In this document: in pieces, positions 5,084-6,526 of the stretch
How positions within the stretch are numbered: the stretch's first letter is position 1
How the letters are laid out: each line of letters begins with the position of its first letter
NCBI GenBank assembly: GCA_027482725.1
Contig: JAIXVT010000101.1
Coordinates: 1 to 6,526 of the forward strand
Direction of reading: 5' to 3'
Source of the DNA: Pseudomonadota bacterium
Lineage (GTDB): Bacteria > Bdellovibrionota > UBA1018 > CAIMNF01
Length of the DNA stretch: 6,526 nucleotides
Notes under the pieces: generated by a model
Databases searched by the model: none
Told to the model about the DNA's origin: nothing
What the model saw: the letters and a program-made list of their open reading frames with translations, nothing else
Made by a program: the position numbers and the translations under genes

Positions 5084-6487
5084 TTATTCGGGTAAAAAGC
5101 CTTGAGCAACTTTAAACTCCGCAAGGGATACAAAATAATCTGATAAAGCTTCGACCCGACGGGAACGCGCATCCGCCGTGGCCTCCTCACGTAAATTGAT
5201 TAAAAACAGGTTACTATCCCCATTTTGAAAACGGGTTCGCTCCCCTTTTTCAAGCATTTCCGTTACGGAAACCTCCTGTTCAATGTTTTTTACACGGAGT
5301 ATGGCGGCATCTACAGCAGCATGAGTCGCACGAATCTCGGCTTCGATCTGCTCTAAAGCCCATCGCTTTAATCGGTCAATCCGAGATTCCTGTGCAATCG
5401 CCGAAGTTTCACGTCCGGTTGCCGCTCGGTTCTGGAGCGGGAATTCTAACTGAACTGCAACTTTATACTCCTGTTTCGTTGACACCGACGGTGTCTCACC
5501 GAAATCTTTTGCGGTACTGAGTTCAAGGTCAAGCTTGGGAAGAATCTGATTCGATTGAAGCTGTCGCTCGGATTCAACGCTTGCATATTCCAATTCGAAA
5601 ATTGCTAACTCCGGTCGAAGCTCTTTTGCTTTTTGAAGTGCCGCTTGCACCGGGGAATCAAAAGACTCAAGAGAGGGAAACGCCGGGGGGAGCGCCGAAT
5701 CCTCAGGGACCTTTGTTCTCCCATCCTTATCTCTAATATAGAGTGATAACAAGTAGGCTGCCCGCTCTAAATCTAATCTCGCCTTAATCAATCCCTCTTT
5801 TCGTTTCAATATCGCGCGCTGGTTATCGACTAAATCCATCTTGGGAAGGTCCCCGGCCTGCTCTCGTTTAACAAGCGCCGCATCCCGAGTCTCGGCAATG
5901 GAGAGAAGGTTCTCAGCGATTCGTTTCTTTTGTCCGGCAGACACCCATTTCCAATACGCTTTGATCCCTGTAACAGAAATTTTTAACCCAGCTTGAGAAA
6001 ACTTTTGTTTGGCTTGATCGAACTTAAATCGACCTTGAGCAATTTTTGTCCGGGCAGAATCGGTCCAACCGTTTCTTAATAAAGGAACCAAAACCCCAGC
6101 ACGCCCCTCACCGTTTGTTCCGGTTTCTAAATTTTGATCGTAAAGGGGAAACGCTCCTCCGCCAAAGCGGTATCCGGTGAATAATCTTAAGCCATAGAGC
6201 GGTGTAGCCTGTTCGATTTGAGCATCAAACATGCGGTAGGGGTACTTGCCCTCCATTGAATTGGTGGTTTTAAGTTTTAAACCTAAATCAAACGCACCTA
6301 AAGTCGTCGTGAGCTCTCCCTCTGCACGATCCTGGTCGTCACGGTACGATGCGAGTTCGGGGTGGTGTTCTTTAACAGAGCGCAAAACATCGGTAGCTGA
6401 AAGCGGAGTGAACGAGGTCTCGGCAAAACCAAAGTCGCCGCCCCACCATGCAACAAGAAGCAGGAAATAATGGAGTCCTGCACTCAT
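5084..6487 (-). CDS. TolC-family outer membrane efflux protein
   Basis: This is an OEP/TolC-type channel: a trimer forming an outer-membrane barrel and a long periplasmic helical tunnel, used by tripartite exporters. The 467 residues match the family (about 420-490). An N-terminal signal peptide is likely: hydrophobic 7-16, cleavage after FGFA (Ala22). Its n-region (MSAGLH) has no Lys or Arg, which is unusual. The mature protein shows the expected internal duplication. The first repeat begins ATDVLRSVKEHHPELASY (31-48), has aromatic barrel strands about 80-111 and a VPLLRNGWTD turn (134-143), then long helices (145-250). The second begins SPVQAALQKAKELRPEL (278-294), with LPKLDLELS (316-324), strands to LEFPLQNRAATGRE (347-360), and helices ending in GDSNLFLINLREEATA (423-438). 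The gene begins within the stop of the upstream gene (TAATG). An AGGAG site (6500-6496) is 8 bases before ATG, and an in-frame stop (TGA, 6502-6500) rules out a longer form. Substrate and partner pump are unknown. Confidence 0.92.
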   Translation of the reverse strand: MSAGLHYFLLLVAWWGGDFGFAETSFTPLSATDVLRSVKEHHPELASYRDDQDRAEGELTTTLGAFDLGLKLKTTNSMEGKYPYRMFDAQIEQATPLYGLRLFTGYRFGGGAFPLYDQNLETGTNGEGRAGVLVPLLRNGWTDSARTKIAQGRFKFDQAKQKFSQAGLKISVTGIKAYWKWVSAGQKKRIAENLLSIAETRDAALVKREQAGDLPKMDLVDNQRAILKRKEGLIKARLDLERAAYLLSLYIRDKDGRTKVPEDSALPPAFPSLESFDSPVQAALQKAKELRPELAIFELEYASVESERQLQSNQILPKLDLELSTAKDFGETPSVSTKQEYKVAVQLEFPLQNRAATGRETSAIAQESRIDRLKRWALEQIEAEIRATHAAVDAAILRVKNIEQEVSVTEMLEKGERTRFQNGDSNLFLINLREEATADARSRRVEALSDYFVSLAEFKVAQGFLPE

Positions 6488-6525
6488 TATTTTTTCTCCT
6501 CACCTTTTTTTTCGTCAGATTGCCC
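6487..6525 (-). CDS. C-terminal end of an unidentified upstream protein (partial)
   Basis: On the minus strand, from the right edge, a frame reads 12 codons, GQSDEKKGEEKK, then TAA at 6489-6487. The charged Lys/Glu tail is typical of a protein C-terminus. The stop shares one base with the TolC-like ATG (TAATG), the classic arrangement for translationally coupled genes. Its two Glu codons double as the ribosome site of the next gene. By context it could be an inner-membrane pump or periplasmic adaptor of the same exporter, but too little is visible to name it. Confidence 0.45.
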   Translation of the reverse strand, partial: GQSDEKKGEEKK

Positions 6526-6526
6526 C

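Noticed and set aside
1..6526. CRISPR arrays, tRNA or rRNA genes, insertion sequences, phage or defence genes
   Set aside because: I saw no regular spaced repeats, cloverleaf-like sequence, terminal inverted repeats or transposase and defence motifs; the window is almost fully covered by mostly recognisable housekeeping and transport genes.

Overview
The window reads as one stretch of a bacterial chromosome in which every supportable gene lies on the minus strand, so transcription runs from right to left. A diderm (Gram-negative) cell is indicated by an outer-membrane TolC-type channel. The order mdh, sucC, sucD, ndk, together with the LDH-like (type 3) malate dehydrogenase, recalls deltaproteobacterial lineages such as Myxococcota or Bdellovibrionota. 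That placement is inferred from remembered gene order and was not searched.

Layout in transcription order: the last 12 codons of an unidentified Lys/Glu-rich protein (6525-6487); a TolC/OEP-family outer-membrane efflux protein whose start overlaps that stop by one base (6487-5084); a 93-base gap that may hold a promoter; malate dehydrogenase mdh (4990-4010); after only 3 bases, succinyl-CoA synthetase beta sucC (4006-2822); after 47 bases, the alpha subunit sucD (2774-1887); after 83 bases with a small palindrome, nucleoside diphosphate kinase ndk (1803-1375); after 30 bases, a PrxQ/BCP-type peroxiredoxin with a long Lys-rich N-terminal extension (1344-484); after 12 bases, the first 157 codons of a gene that leaves the window at position 1 and weakly resembles family 9 glycosyltransferases. 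No convincing intrinsic terminator was seen between any of these genes, so most of the window could be one transcript, possibly with internal starts before mdh and ndk.

Metabolically the core is coherent. SucCD converts succinyl-CoA to succinate and conserves the energy as ATP or GTP, Ndk equilibrates nucleoside triphosphates, and Mdh closes the TCA cycle to oxaloacetate with NADH formation. The peroxiredoxin would remove peroxides made during respiration. The TolC-like gene belongs with an export system whose other parts lie upstream, outside the window.

No RNA gene, CRISPR array, insertion sequence or new multi-gene system was seen. Two things stand out. The mdh coding strand has an uninterrupted run of 18 A, read as six Lys, replacing a normally mixed helix segment without changing its length. 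The peroxiredoxin has an unusual fusion to a roughly 105-residue Lys-rich helical domain and a histone-tail-like linker.
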